Source: Longimicrobium sp.
Lineage (GTDB): Bacteria > Gemmatimonadota > Gemmatimonadetes > Longimicrobiales > Longimicrobiaceae
Assembly: GCA_036389135.1 (NCBI GenBank)
Contig: DASVQP010000003.1
Span: forward strand, 1-64,000
Reading direction: 5' to 3'
DNA: 64,000 bases
The position numbers and the translations under genes were made by a program. The notes under the pieces were generated by a model, which saw only the letters and a list, made by a program, of their open reading frames with translations, was not told the origin of the DNA and ran no database searches. Positions 15,671 to 24,825 of this stretch are shown piece by piece (the stretch's first letter is position 1; the number at the start of each line of letters is the position of its first letter).

Positions 15671-17122
15671 CTACTCCCGCACCACCCGCTTCACCATCGC
15701 GCCGGACGGCAGCGACGTGCCGGCGCCCGCCACCTGGTTCACGATCGCCAGCTCCTCGATGGGGATGCTGGAGGGGTAGCGGGTGTTGAACTGGGCCAGC
15801 GTCATCGCCTGCGGCAGGCGCACGACGCGGATGCGGTTGGGGCGGATGTTGAGGACCGCCGGGTCCGTGACCGACGCGAAGCTGTTGAGCGTCTGCCGAA
15901 AGGTGCCCTCGTACTGCTGGAATACCTGCCCCGGCGAGTAGGCGAGAACCTGGTACACCTGCCCGTCCTTCTCCAGCCACTGCGCGATCCCGGCGATGAT
16001 CCCCTGCTGCGTCTGCGCCTGGAAGTAGACGACCACGGCGGGGAAGCCGTTCACCGTGGTGCGTCCCCCCTGCCCCGCCTGCACCCCCTGCTGCTGAAAG
16101 AAGCGCCGCGCCGCATCGTCCGCGGTGCGCACCTGCTCGGCCATGGTGAGCCGGATGACGGCGTCCTGGCGCGGGCTGCCGCCGGTGACCGCCTGCGGCA
16201 GGTTTTGCGTCCGCCATCCGCTGGGGAAGACGATGGAGAAGCGCAGGTCGGGATGCAGGAAGATGCCCTGCTGGAAGTACCCCTGCCGCGGGTTCTCGCC
16301 GTACACCATCCCGTTCAGCCGGTTGAGGTACGACGCGGATTCCACCCTCGTGGCGGTGCCGGCGGGGACGGTGGCCGCGCGCCGCTGCACCGACGCGATG
16401 CGCTCCGGCTCGCCGGGGTGCGACGCGAGGTAGCTGGGGAGCGGGCTGCGTCCCGAGCGGGCGCGCTCCGTCTCGCTCACCCGCTGCAGCGATTGGAAGA
16501 CGCGCGCCATCTCGCGGGCGTCGTAGCGCTGGCCCACGGCGTAGCGGAACCCCAGGTCGTCCGCCTGGCGCTCGGCGTCGCGGCTGTAGCTGAGGAAGAG
16601 GAGCTGCAGCCCGCCGCTCGCCAGCCCGCCCAGGTTCTGAAGGCGCGGCACCAGCACGCTCCCCAGCCCCAGGCCGATCTGCGCGAGCTGGGCGCGGCTC
16701 ATCATGGTGACCTGGTGCTTGGCCGTCACGTGCCCGATCTCGTGGCCCAGCACGCTCGCCAGCTCCGCCTCTGAGTTCATCAGCGCCAGCATCCCGCGCG
16801 TGAGAAAGATGTAGCCGCCGGGGAGCGCGAAGGCGTTGGGCGTGGGGTCGTCGACCACGCGGAACGTCCACGGCAGCGCGGGGCGCTCCGATGTCGCCGC
16901 CAGCGTGCCGCCGATGTTCTGCACGTAGCGCTGAAGCGCCGAGTCCGGCACCAGCCCGATCTCCTGCGTCACCTGCACGGCGGACTGCTGGCCGAGCTGC
17001 ACCTCCTGCGCTTCGGAGACCAGCGAAAGCTGCCTCCGTCCGGTCACCGGGTTCGTCGCGCACCCGGCCGCCAGCACCAGCACCGCGGCGCACCCGCACC
17101 GCCCCCTGAGCGAAGCCATCAT
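15671..17122 (-). CDS. M48 zinc metalloprotease lipoprotein (BepA/YfgC-like)
   Basis: Lipoprotein of 483 residues with lipobox VLAAGC and GGAGG upstream of the ATG at 17122 (17119 also possible). The protease domain has HEIGH (127-131) within a helix and the third zinc ligand in the DAERQADD segment, as in M48B/C periplasmic proteases that degrade or assist outer-membrane proteins. A C-terminal half without the usual TPR repeats instead has a PG-type region (TLAQFNTRYPSSIPIEELAIVNQV) resembling a LysM-like module seen in some M48 proteins. The role in outer-membrane quality control is inferred from the family. Confidence 0.9.
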   Translation of the reverse strand: MMASLRGRCGCAAVLVLAAGCATNPVTGRRQLSLVSEAQEVQLGQQSAVQVTQEIGLVPDSALQRYVQNIGGTLAATSERPALPWTFRVVDDPTPNAFALPGGYIFLTRGMLALMNSEAELASVLGHEIGHVTAKHQVTMMSRAQLAQIGLGLGSVLVPRLQNLGGLASGGLQLLFLSYSRDAERQADDLGFRYAVGQRYDAREMARVFQSLQRVSETERARSGRSPLPSYLASHPGEPERIASVQRRAATVPAGTATRVESASYLNRLNGMVYGENPRQGYFQQGIFLHPDLRFSIVFPSGWRTQNLPQAVTGGSPRQDAVIRLTMAEQVRTADDAARRFFQQQGVQAGQGGRTTVNGFPAVVVYFQAQTQQGIIAGIAQWLEKDGQVYQVLAYSPGQVFQQYEGTFRQTLNSFASVTDPAVLNIRPNRIRVVRLPQAMTLAQFNTRYPSSIPIEELAIVNQVAGAGTSLPSGAMVKRVVRE

Positions 17123-17490
17123 CGTCCCCCCTCCGTGGTTTGCCTGGACCACGGTCAGGTTGGGCAAGTTCCGCTCCCGGGGTTCCAGCGCGTGGGGAAC
17201 GAGGTGAGAGGCAAGCGCAGGTGTGGTAGGGGCGAGATTCCTCACGCCCGCCCTCCTCCTGCCTCGAAAGCCGCAGCCACGCGAGCGGACCTCTCCGGAT
17301 TCTGCGGATCTCGCGGGCGAGCGGTTGGCGGCCGCGAGAATCCAGCCATCACTCGCCTCGCCAGTAGATTCACCAGGCGTACATCCACTGACGATGTATC
17401 GCAACACGCTACAACGTTAGTGGATACATGCGCAACGCGTGGCAACGTGCCCATCGCGGCAGGGAGCTACGCCAAAGGACTTTCGGGCTA
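17123..17490. other. Gene-free region with a repeat relic and an imperfect palindrome
   Basis: No gene is supported in these 368 bases. GTAGGGGCGAGATTCCTCACG at about 17226 is a relative of the element at 20724-20757. Near 17385-17435 TACATCCACT and AGTGGATACA form an imperfect inverted repeat, and ATCGCAACACG / ATGCGCAACGCG a direct repeat; an operator for the flanking M48 promoter is conceivable. Confidence 0.4.
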
Positions 17491-18084
17491 CTACTTCGGT
17501 CGGCTGGGATCGTTCACCGCCGCCTGCACGGCCGCGAGCGCCTGTCGCCCGAAGCGGCGCTGGAGGATGCCGACGACGGGCCCGCCCAGCCGCGCCATCC
17601 AGTGCCAGGCGCGTGCGTACGCCAGGATCTCGAAGCGCACCACGTCGGTCGAGCGGTCCCACTGCACCACGAAGCGCTCCTCGCCGGTCTCGCTGTGCAG
17701 CGGCAGCGTGCCGATTGCGAAGGCAGAGGTGCGCATCGTGGGCGTGTCGGTCTCGTCCACGTAGACGATGCGGCACGGGTTGATCGACCAGAACCCCAGG
17801 TGGCTCACGATCGTGGCGAAGACGGTCCCCGACGCGACGGGCGGCGGCGCGGGATGCACGTACGTCCACGGCAGGTCGTACATCGCCCAGCTCCGCAGCG
17901 CCGCGACCCCGCGCAGGAACGTCTCCTCGCCAGACCCGAGCCGCGTCTCGTGGTGGTTGCGCGGGTATCCGGCCGGCGCTTCGCCAGATGCCGTCATCCC
18001 CGGCTTCGGGTAGGTCAGCCCCTGGTTCTCCCTTGCCAGCACGCGCTCGATCAGCGCGGGAGAAGGTCGGCGGATCACGAACAT
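17491..18084 (-). CDS. DUF1990-family protein
   Basis: Cytoplasmic protein of 197 residues. It shows the DUF1990 layout: a short N-terminal helix, GEETFLRGVAALRSWAMYDLPW, a central FATIVSHLGFWSINPCRIVYV strand region and GTLPLHSETGEERFVVQWDRSTDVVRFEILAYAR, ending in a Gln/Arg-rich helix. The family has a steroidogenic-acute-regulatory-like fold, and its function is unknown. The ATG at 18084 has no clear Shine-Dalgarno sequence. The next gene upstream is 40 bp away on the same strand. Confidence 0.82.
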   Translation of the reverse strand: MFVIRRPSPALIERVLARENQGLTYPKPGMTASGEAPAGYPRNHHETRLGSGEETFLRGVAALRSWAMYDLPWTYVHPAPPPVASGTVFATIVSHLGFWSINPCRIVYVDETDTPTMRTSAFAIGTLPLHSETGEERFVVQWDRSTDVVRFEILAYARAWHWMARLGGPVVGILQRRFGRQALAAVQAAVNDPSRPK

Positions 18085-18124
18085 TAGGAGGCGTGTGGGA
18101 GGATGGTCGTGCGCACGCGTGCCG

Positions 18125-18820
18125 CTATGGCCGCGCGTTATCCGGCACCGTCGTCACCCGCAACCCGAGCTCGGGGTGCCGGCGGTCGAACGACACGGTC
18201 GTAAGGCTGTCGCCGGGGATGTAGGACGTGATCGACCACGGCTCGCCGCGAAGCTCGATCGAGTCGTCGAGCGGGTCCCGCGTCCGCAGGCACGACGAGA
18301 TCAGCGCAGACTGCGCCCTGGCCACGCGGAGCGCCGGGTCTACCGCTGCCCACACCAGGTCCGTCTCCTCCCCCGCCGCACAGTACCCGCTCCCCGCATT
18401 CGGACGAGACAGCCCCGTCGTGCGGATCAGCAGGTAGATCCACCCGTCGCCGCTCCGCTGCGCATCCAGCAGCGTGTGCCTGTAATCGTCCGAGCTGTTG
18501 ATGTGCTCGAGCAGCGGCGTCGTCGTCCGCGCCCGCCCATCCGACAGTGTGAGCGTGGTGTCCTCCAGCACCACCCGCATTGATCCGAACAGCGTCGTAT
18601 CCACACGGCTGGCCGGAGGCCCGTGCGGAGCGGAGCTCGCCGCCGGCGCCGGAACGCCGGATGAAACGCTGTCCGCAGCAGGGCTCGGCAGTTCCGCCTT
18701 CTCGCCGGCGAGGCTCTGCGCAGCCTTCTCCCGCGCCGGCGAACCGCACGCGCTGACCAGCACCGCCGCGACCAGCAGGAACCGCCGGACGCGGAGCCCG
18801 GCACCTCTGCGAGGATGCAT
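18125..18820 (-). CDS. Lipoprotein of unknown function
   Basis: Protein of 231 residues with Arg-rich N-terminus and lipobox LVSAC. A low-complexity Ala/Ser/Pro linker (about 30-70) tethers a beta-rich C-terminal domain with a Cys pair (GYCAAGEE, SSCLRTR). No family recognised. The ATG at 18820 is chosen for the signal; no strong ribosome site. Divergent from the next histidine kinase. Confidence 0.7.
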   Translation of the reverse strand: MHPRRGAGLRVRRFLLVAAVLVSACGSPAREKAAQSLAGEKAELPSPAADSVSSGVPAPAASSAPHGPPASRVDTTLFGSMRVVLEDTTLTLSDGRARTTTPLLEHINSSDDYRHTLLDAQRSGDGWIYLLIRTTGLSRPNAGSGYCAAGEETDLVWAAVDPALRVARAQSALISSCLRTRDPLDDSIELRGEPWSITSYIPGDSLTTVSFDRRHPELGLRVTTVPDNARP

Positions 18821-18925
18821 GGGTTGTTTAGAAGGAGGATCAGCGCGCAGGGCGAATTGCCCGTCCATGTTTCCGCCAGTGACCTGCATTCTACGCACTG
18901 TGACCCGAAGCTGAAATGGCGGTCG

Positions 18926-18992
18926 ACACAAAGACGAGCGGCACCGCGAACCCTCCTTCCGTTCTTTCCGTACCCTCTGTGTCTCTGTGTGA
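18926..18992. repeat. CTCTGTGT hairpin element, copy 3 (right half)
   Basis: The right arm CTCTGTGTCTCTGTGTGA is intact; the left arm is decayed to GACACAAAGACGAGCG. It lies between divergent genes. Confidence 0.75.
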
Positions 18993-19075
18993 ACTGCCGT
19001 TGCGGCGCGGACGTTGCTCCCACGGCGCGTGCCCGGTACACTTTCCCGGCGCCCGCATCCCCATACCGCAAGCAG

Positions 19076-20614
19076 ATGCCCCGACGACAGCGCACATCCG
19101 ACTCCGCATCCGCCCTTCGGGGCACGGACGAGCTGTACCGCCTGCTCGTGGAGAACGTGACCGACTACGCCATCTTCGTGGTGGACGTGGACGGCCGCGT
19201 CGCGACGTGGACGGAGGGGGCGGAGCGGCAGATGGGATACGCCGAGGACGAGATCCTGGGCCGCCACCTGGCGGACCTCTACCCCCCCGAGGACCAGGAG
19301 AGCGGATCCCCCGGGCGCGACCTGCACACCGCCCGCACCGAGGGGAGGTGCGAGGGGGTGGCGTGGCGCGTTCGCAAGGACGGGACGCGGCTGTGGGCAA
19401 GCGTGGTGATCACCGCCATTCGCGACGCCGACGACCAGGTGGTGGGCTACGGCCAGATCACCCGCGACCTCACCGAGCGCCGCGAGGTGGCCCGCCGCTA
19501 CGAGGAGAGCCGCCAGCGCTACCGGTCCCTCTTCGAGAACAACCCCAACGCCATCTGCTCGTTCGACCTGGACGGCACCCTGCGCACCGCCAACCCCGCC
19601 GCCGCGGAGCTGGCCGGGTACCCCGAGGACGACCTCGTGGCGCTCTCCTTCTGGCCGCTGGTGTCGGGAGAGGACCGCGAGATGGTGCACGACCTCTTCG
19701 ACCGCGCCGCGGCCGGGGAGCCGGGGTACGGCGAGACCTCGCTGATCCACCGCGTGGGCAGGCGCGTGCGGGTGCGGCTCACCTTCGTCCCCATCCGAGT
19801 GGAGGGGGAGGTGATCGGCGTCTACTGCATCGCCGAGGACATCACGGAGCGGAAGCGCGCCGAGGCCGAGCGCGAGGCCCTGCTGCTGCGCGAGCGCGTC
19901 GCCCGCACCGAGGCCGAGGCCGCGTCGCGCGCCAAGACCGACTTCCTGGCCGTCGTCTCGCACGAGCTCAAGACGCCGCTCAACGCCATCACCGGCTTCG
20001 CCGACCTGCTGCACGACGGCGACGCGGGGGTGATGAGCGACGTGCAGACGCGCCACGTGGAGCGCATCCAGGCCGCGTCTCGACAGCTCCTGCAGCTCAT
20101 CGACGAGCTGCTCTCCTACACCCGCCTGGAGAGCGGCCCCGAGGCACCCCACCTCCAGCCGGTGGACGTCTCCGCCGCCCTGCGCTACGCCGCCGCCGAG
20201 GCGCAGCCCGCCGCGCGCGCCAAGGGGCTGACGCTGAGGGTGGAGGAGGGGGAGGAGCTGTGCATGGCGCTCACCGACCCGGCCCGTCTGCGGCGCCTCC
20301 TGCAGACGCTCTTCTCCAACGCGGTGAAGTTCACCGAGTCCGGCGAGGTGCGGGTGGAGGCGCGGCGCGAGCACTCGATGCTGGCCATCGCCATCACCGA
20401 CACCGGGATCGGGATCGCGCAGGAGCACATGGAGCGCATCTGGGAGCCGTTCTGGCAGGTGGAGCACCCCCTCGTCCGCCGCGCCGGGGGCACCGGCCTC
20501 GGGCTGAGCGTCGCGAGACGCCTGGTGGAGCTGATGGGCGGCGACATCGAGGTGCAGAGCGAGCCCGGAGCGGGAACGACGTTTACGGTGCGGTTGCCGG
20601 TGCACGACGGGTAA
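19076..20614 (+). CDS. Soluble PAS-PAS sensor histidine kinase
   Basis: Cytoplasmic kinase of 512 residues. The first PAS (about 18-140) shares VTDYAIFVVD and VRKDGTRLWAS with the kinase at 2478, indicating a common subfamily; the second PAS (about 150-270) is of a different type (RYRSLFENNPNAICSFDLDG). HisKA has SHELKTPL (His about 296), with Lys replacing the usual Arg after the His-Glu-Leu; HATPase has N box SNAVKF, G1 DTGIGI and G2 GTGLGLSV. No transmembrane segment, no adjacent regulator. ATG at 19076 is chosen because upstream codons come from repeat DNA. Confidence 0.9.
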   Translation: MPRRQRTSDSASALRGTDELYRLLVENVTDYAIFVVDVDGRVATWTEGAERQMGYAEDEILGRHLADLYPPEDQESGSPGRDLHTARTEGRCEGVAWRVRKDGTRLWASVVITAIRDADDQVVGYGQITRDLTERREVARRYEESRQRYRSLFENNPNAICSFDLDGTLRTANPAAAELAGYPEDDLVALSFWPLVSGEDREMVHDLFDRAAAGEPGYGETSLIHRVGRRVRVRLTFVPIRVEGEVIGVYCIAEDITERKRAEAEREALLLRERVARTEAEAASRAKTDFLAVVSHELKTPLNAITGFADLLHDGDAGVMSDVQTRHVERIQAASRQLLQLIDELLSYTRLESGPEAPHLQPVDVSAALRYAAAEAQPAARAKGLTLRVEEGEELCMALTDPARLRRLLQTLFSNAVKFTESGEVRVEARREHSMLAIAITDTGIGIAQEHMERIWEPFWQVEHPLVRRAGGTGLGLSVARRLVELMGGDIEVQSEPGAGTTFTVRLPVHDG

Positions 20615-20639
20615 GGCGGCCGGCATTGGTGCGCGGTGC

Positions 20640-20873
20640 ATGAGGGCGGCGCGGCGGCGGGCAGGGGCAGCCACGTGGGGCGGCCCCTGCAGGGTCGGGG
20701 GTGCAGGAAGGAATCGAGGTGGGGGCGAGGGCGGGCGCGATGAACCGCGCCCCTACCAGATCTGCGCGCGCCCCAACGACATACGCCCCCTCTCCCGATA
20801 ACGTGAGGGCGCAGCCCTCTCCTGTTATCGGGAGAGGGGGCAGGCGAGTGTAACGAGGCGGGGGTGAGGGCCC
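20640..20873. repeat. Cluster of intergenic repeats
   Basis: The 387-bp gap 20615-21001 holds: the GGGGCAGCCACGTGGGG palindrome (about 20662-20690), GGGCGCGATGAACCGCGCCCCTAC (split here only by my reading; about 20734-20757), and a hairpin in which CCCCCTCTCCCGATAAC (from about 20786) pairs with GTTATCGGGAGAGGGGG (about 20824-20840) across a spacer. No gene is seen. Confidence 0.7.
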
Positions 20874-20890
20874 ATGGGCCATCAAAAATC

Positions 20891-20921
20891 TTGACACCGC
20901 ACCCGTTTGCGTGCACCGTAT
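20891..20921 (+). promoter_or_regulatory. Possible sigma-70-like promoter of the lipoprotein gene
   Basis: A perfect TTGACA at 20891-20896 is followed after 19 bases by CCGTAT, a poor -10. It lies 105 bp upstream of the next ATG in the one AT-rich patch of the gap. Confidence 0.35.
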
Positions 20922-21001
20922 GCCCCGTCCGTTCCCCCAACGGGCGCGTGCTTCCCTCCCGCCGTACGCCCGTTTTCCCCGCAGAAAAAGAGGTTACAGC
21001 G

Positions 21002-21862
21002 ATGACCTTTCCCATGACGTTCCGCCGTCTTTCCGTTCTCGTGCTGGGCGCCGCGCTGGCCGCGTGCGGCGGCGGTGACGATTCCGAGGCAGGAGCCACT
21101 CCCGAGGACGTCGACCAGGAAACCTCCGTCGCGGTGACCGAGAAGGAGGAGGCGTCGTTCAAGGCGCCCGCCGACAGCTCGCTCACCCCGCAGCAGGTGG
21201 AGGCGTACCTCAAGACGAGCCTCCTGCAGTTCGACCTGGTGCGCAAGGAAGCGGGCGGCATGCAGCGGATGGAGGAGCGGGCCAAGGACGGCGGGGTGAT
21301 GGCCGGGCTGCGCAACATAAGCGACGCCGCCGGGATGATGGACCGCATCGGGGGGAGCTACGTCCGCTCGGCGCGCACGCTCAAGTACAACCCGGCCGAG
21401 ATGGAGTACGTGCGCGAAAGGATGGGCGAGGTGGGCGGCTTCCTGGCGATGAAGCCGATGATCGAGGGGCAGCTGCAGTCCGCGCAGCAGATGCGCCAGC
21501 AGGCGAACGAGCTGCGCGCGCAGATGGCCTCGGGCCAGCTCCAGGGCTACACCGAGGAGAACATCAAGGCGATCGAGGACCAGGCCGTCGAGATGGAGCG
21601 TGCAGCGAAGGAGCAGATGGGTACCACCTCCGCCGTGGGCCGCAACCTCGAAGTGCTGCGCCGCGCCCGCCCCGCCGTCACCGAGGAGATGTGGGCCACG
21701 GTGGGCTTCGCGGGCGGCAGCGCCGGGCTCCTTGGCCTGAGCGGCCTCGCCAACCCGCAGGACACGGCCGCGCAGCGCCAGCTCAACGACTGGCGCCGCG
21801 TCTACACCGACGCCCTCGCCAACCGCGCCTCCGCCGCTCCGGCCGCGGCTCCCGCGCAGTAG
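21002..21862 (+). CDS. Lipoprotein of unknown function, helical
   Basis: Protein of 286 residues with lipobox LAAC and GAGG upstream of the ATG at 21002. The mature part begins with an acidic linker and is then mostly long amphipathic helices (QQVEAYLKTSLLQFDLVRKEAGGMQRMEER; GQLQSAQQMRQQANELRAQ), rich in Gln, Met and Glu, likely coiled-coil, followed by an Ala/Pro-rich tail. I do not recognise a family. Confidence 0.75.
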   Translation: MTFPMTFRRLSVLVLGAALAACGGGDDSEAGATPEDVDQETSVAVTEKEEASFKAPADSSLTPQQVEAYLKTSLLQFDLVRKEAGGMQRMEERAKDGGVMAGLRNISDAAGMMDRIGGSYVRSARTLKYNPAEMEYVRERMGEVGGFLAMKPMIEGQLQSAQQMRQQANELRAQMASGQLQGYTEENIKAIEDQAVEMERAAKEQMGTTSAVGRNLEVLRRARPAVTEEMWATVGFAGGSAGLLGLSGLANPQDTAAQRQLNDWRRVYTDALANRASAAPAAAPAQ

Positions 21863-21870
21863 AAAAAAGC

Positions 21871-21960
21871 ATCACACAGAGAGCGCAGAGACGAACGGAA
21901 AGGGCGCAGAGAACGCCTTTCCGTTCGTCTTTCCGTACCCCTCTGTGTCTCCGTGTGAGG
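21871..21960. repeat. CTCTGTGT hairpin element, copy 4
   Basis: Outer arms ATCACACAGAG and CTCTGTGTCTCCGTGTGAG; an inner perfect stem GACGAACGGAAAGG / CCTTTCCGTTCGTC surrounds a GCGCAGAGAACG loop. It is the best-formed copy, between convergent genes, 13 bp from the stop of the next minus-strand gene. Confidence 0.9.
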
Positions 21961-21972
21961 CCCCGCCGTACC

Positions 21973-23133
21973 TCAGCCCCCGGCGTGATGCGCGAGGAAC
22001 AGGGTGAAGGCGGCGCCACCGCCATCCACGTTGCGCGCCGTGAGGTCGCCGCCCATGGCGCGGGCCAGGCGGCGCGCGATGGCCAGGCCCAACCCGGTGC
22101 CCGGCTCGCGCTTCCCACCTTTGCCGCCCGTCGGGAGCTGAAAGAACTCCTCGAACACCGCCTCCTCGCTCCCGCCGGGAAGGCCGGGGCCCGTGTCGCG
22201 CACCTCGATCCACCCGCGCTCGCCATCGACGCCCGCGGAAACGGCGACCTCGCCGCTCTCGGTGAACTTGACCGCGTTGGAGAGCAGGTTCACCAGGATC
22301 TGCCTCACGCGCGGCTGGTCGGCCGACACCACGACGTCCGAAGGGTCCGCAAAGCGCACCCGCAGCCCCTTGGCGGTGGCCTGCGGCTCCACCGTGGAAA
22401 TGGCGGCTTCCAGCAGCTCACCCAGCGGGATCGGCTGGAGCTGGAACTCCATGCGGCCGGCATCCAGCTTGGCCAGGTCCAAGATGTCGTTGACGAGCTG
22501 CGACAGGTGGCCGGAGACCTGGCAGATGCGCCCCATCATCTCCTGCTGCCGCTCGGTGAGCTCGCCCACGATGCCGTCCTGCAGGAGCTCGCTGTAGCCG
22601 ACGATGGCGGTGATGGGGGTGCGCAGGTCGTGGCTCATGGCGGAGAAGAAGCGGTCGCGCCTCACCGCCGCGTCGCGCATCTCCGCGTAGCGCGCGGCGC
22701 CGGCCAGCGCCACCGAGGTCTGCTCCGCCAGCGCCTCCACCAGCGCGGTGCCGCCGGGGGGGACGTCGCCATCGATCCATCCCACCACCAGCGCCGCCGG
22801 CTCCCCGCGCGGGCGCATGGGCACCGCCACCGCCGCCAGCTCGCCCCCCGCCGAAGCCGTGCGCCCGCCGCGCCGCGCCGTCTCCAGCAGCGCGCGCAGG
22901 GCTGGAGCGTGCTCGCACTCGGCCGCGGCCCACCACTCGCGCGGCTCCTCGCCGGGGAGGGCCAGGAGCGCGGCGTCCGCGCCCATCAGCTCGGGGAGGC
23001 GGCGGCAGACGGCCGCCCAGATCTCCTCGGGCTCCACCGACGCGGCGGTCTCCACGGCCAGGCGGCGCAGCAGATCCAGCTCGCGAAGGCGGCGGTCGGT
23101 GGGTGCGGCGGGGAAGGGTGTGTCGATGGCCAT
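21973..23133 (-). CDS. GAF-like sensor histidine kinase
   Basis: Cytoplasmic kinase of 386 residues. The N-terminal 150 residues look like a GAF domain (SVEPEEIWAAVCRRLPELMGADAALL, then ALVVGW and EQTSVALAGA). HisKA follows with AMSHDLRTP (His about 168), then HATPase with NLLSNAVKF, DTGPGL and GTGLGLAIAR. The start at 23133 is chosen; upstream residues in the same frame are Arg-rich non-coding sequence. This is the third orphan soluble kinase within 23 kb. Confidence 0.9.
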   Translation of the reverse strand: MAIDTPFPAAPTDRRLRELDLLRRLAVETAASVEPEEIWAAVCRRLPELMGADAALLALPGEEPREWWAAAECEHAPALRALLETARRGGRTASAGGELAAVAVPMRPRGEPAALVVGWIDGDVPPGGTALVEALAEQTSVALAGAARYAEMRDAAVRRDRFFSAMSHDLRTPITAIVGYSELLQDGIVGELTERQQEMMGRICQVSGHLSQLVNDILDLAKLDAGRMEFQLQPIPLGELLEAAISTVEPQATAKGLRVRFADPSDVVVSADQPRVRQILVNLLSNAVKFTESGEVAVSAGVDGERGWIEVRDTGPGLPGGSEEAVFEEFFQLPTGGKGGKREPGTGLGLAIARRLARAMGGDLTARNVDGGGAAFTLFLAHHAGG

Positions 23134-23295
23134 TCGGCTGCGAAACGGGGTGCGGCACGGGCGCGGCGCGACGGGGCGGAGGTGCCCGGCGCGGGACGCG
23201 GGTGTATGTTTTGCGCGGGCGCACCGCCCACGCACCCGCGGCCAGTGCCCGCCGCGGGGCTCGATACGGTTCCGAAGACCAGGGATTCCAAGCCG

Positions 23296-24480
23296 ATGAC
23301 GCTCCCCCCGCTCCGCCTCCGCAAGGACGAAGACCGCAGGCTACGTGCCGGGCACCTGTGGGTGTTCAGCAACGAGGTGGATGTTGTTGCCACGCCGCTG
23401 GTTGCGTTCCAGCCCGGCGACCTGGCCGAGGTGCAGGACGCGCGCGGCGCACCGCTGGGCGTGGGCTACGTCAACCCGCGCTCGCTGATCGCCGTGCGCA
23501 TGGTGAGCCGCGACCGCAACGCGCAGCTCGACCGCGCCTTTTTGCGCGGCCGCATCCGCCGCGCCGTCGCGCTGCGCGACACCGTCCTCGGCACCCCTTT
23601 CTACCGCGCCGTCTTCGGCGAGAGCGATGGGCTCCCCGGGCTGGTGGTGGACCGCTTCGGCGACCACCTCGTCGTCCAGATCACCACGGCGGGGATGGAG
23701 CGCGTGCGCAACGAGATCGTGGAAGCGCTCCGCGACGAGCTCTCCCCCGCCGGCATCCTGCTGCGCAACGACGTGGGCGGACGCGAGCTGGAAGGACTGC
23801 CATCGTACGTGGAGACCGCATGGGGCGAGGTCCCCGACGTACTGCCGCTGGAAGAGAACGGGGTGAAGTTCGAGGCGCCCGTGGCGGGGCAGAAGACGGG
23901 TTGGTTCTTCGACCACCGGATGAACCGCGCGCGCCTCGCCTCGTACGTACGCGGCGGGCGCGTGCTGGACGTCTTCTCGTACGTGGGCGGCTGGGGCGTG
24001 CAGGCCGCCGCCGCCGGCGCGGATCGGGTCGTGTGCGTCGACGCCTCCGCCCCCGCGCTGGAGATGGTCGCCCGCAACGCCGCGCTCAACGGCGTGGAGG
24101 AGCGGGTGTCAGCCATCCGCGGCGACGCCTTCGACGTGCTGCGCCAGCTCGCGGCGGACGGGGAGCGCTTCGACACGGTGGTGCTGGACCCGCCGGCCTT
24201 CATCAAGCGCAAAAAGGACATCAAGCAGGGCGAGGAAGCCTATCGCCGCCTCAACACGCTGGCTCTGGACGTCCTGAAGCAGGACGGCATCCTGGTGTCG
24301 GCGTCGTGCTCGTACCACATGCCGCGCGCGTCGCTGCAGGATGCCGTGCTGCGCGCCGGGCGGCGGCAGGGGCGGTCGCTGCAGGTGGTGGAGCAGGGGC
24401 ACCAGGGCCCGGACCACCCGGTGCACCCCGCCATCCCCGAGACGGCGTACCTCAAGGCTTTCTTCGTGCGCGTCGGGTAG
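23296..24480 (+). CDS. rlmI: RlmI-like class I rRNA cytosine-5 methyltransferase
   Basis: SAM-dependent methyltransferase of 394 residues. An N-terminal PUA domain (LRKDEDRRLRAGHLWVFSNEV) is followed by the RlmI linker region (GQKTGWFFDHR) and a Rossmann methyltransferase domain with motif I VLDVFSYVGGWG, DAS in motif II and the catalytic LDPPAF motif, plus SASCSYH for the catalytic cysteine. In E. coli RlmI makes 23S m5C1962; the target here is inferred. It diverges from the kinase gene over 162 bp. Confidence 0.88.
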   Translation: MTLPPLRLRKDEDRRLRAGHLWVFSNEVDVVATPLVAFQPGDLAEVQDARGAPLGVGYVNPRSLIAVRMVSRDRNAQLDRAFLRGRIRRAVALRDTVLGTPFYRAVFGESDGLPGLVVDRFGDHLVVQITTAGMERVRNEIVEALRDELSPAGILLRNDVGGRELEGLPSYVETAWGEVPDVLPLEENGVKFEAPVAGQKTGWFFDHRMNRARLASYVRGGRVLDVFSYVGGWGVQAAAAGADRVVCVDASAPALEMVARNAALNGVEERVSAIRGDAFDVLRQLAADGERFDTVVLDPPAFIKRKKDIKQGEEAYRRLNTLALDVLKQDGILVSASCSYHMPRASLQDAVLRAGRRQGRSLQVVEQGHQGPDHPVHPAIPETAYLKAFFVRVG

Positions 24481-24570
24481 CGGCTGGCATGGCGCGTGCG
24501 AAAAGGTGCGCACCACCCTGACGGCGCGCACCGGACGCCGGCCTGCCCCCGTACCCCCCTGGAGGTCGAG

Positions 24571-24750
24571 ATGGCGGACATCAACGTCGAGCGGAAGCGC
24601 AGCGGACCCAACATTCTCCCCTGGCTGCTGGGCCTCGTCCTCCTTGCGGCGCTGATCTGGGGCGCGATGCGCTTCATGGGCGGCAACGACGAAGAGAGCA
24701 CCACCACCACCACGACGACGGAAAGCACGACCACGACGCCGTCGCCCTGA
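24571..24750 (+). CDS. Small single-span membrane protein with Thr-rich tail
   Basis: 59 residues. GGAGG stands five bases before the ATG. A short charged N-terminus precedes one transmembrane helix (ILPWLLGLVLLAALIWGAM), followed by an acidic bit and a tail of Thr and Ser runs (TTTTTTTES..). The tail is outside the membrane if the positive-inside rule holds. No family recognised; the same style of small membrane protein occurs in related genomes by my impression only. Confidence 0.75.
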   Translation: MADINVERKRSGPNILPWLLGLVLLAALIWGAMRFMGGNDEESTTTTTTTESTTTTPSP

Positions 24751-24762
24751 GGGGCCCCCACG

Positions 24763-24825
24763 CCCGCTCGTCACCTCGCGGCCCCTCCCCCAATAACTAC
24801 CTGGGGGAGGGGCGTTTGCGTAGAT
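24763..24825. repeat. CCCCTCCCCC hairpin element, copy 2
   Basis: Inverted near-identical copy of 15561-15625, differing at about one base inside the compared core. Stem CCCCTCCCCC 24782-24791 with GGGGGAGGGG 24803-24812. Confidence 0.9.
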
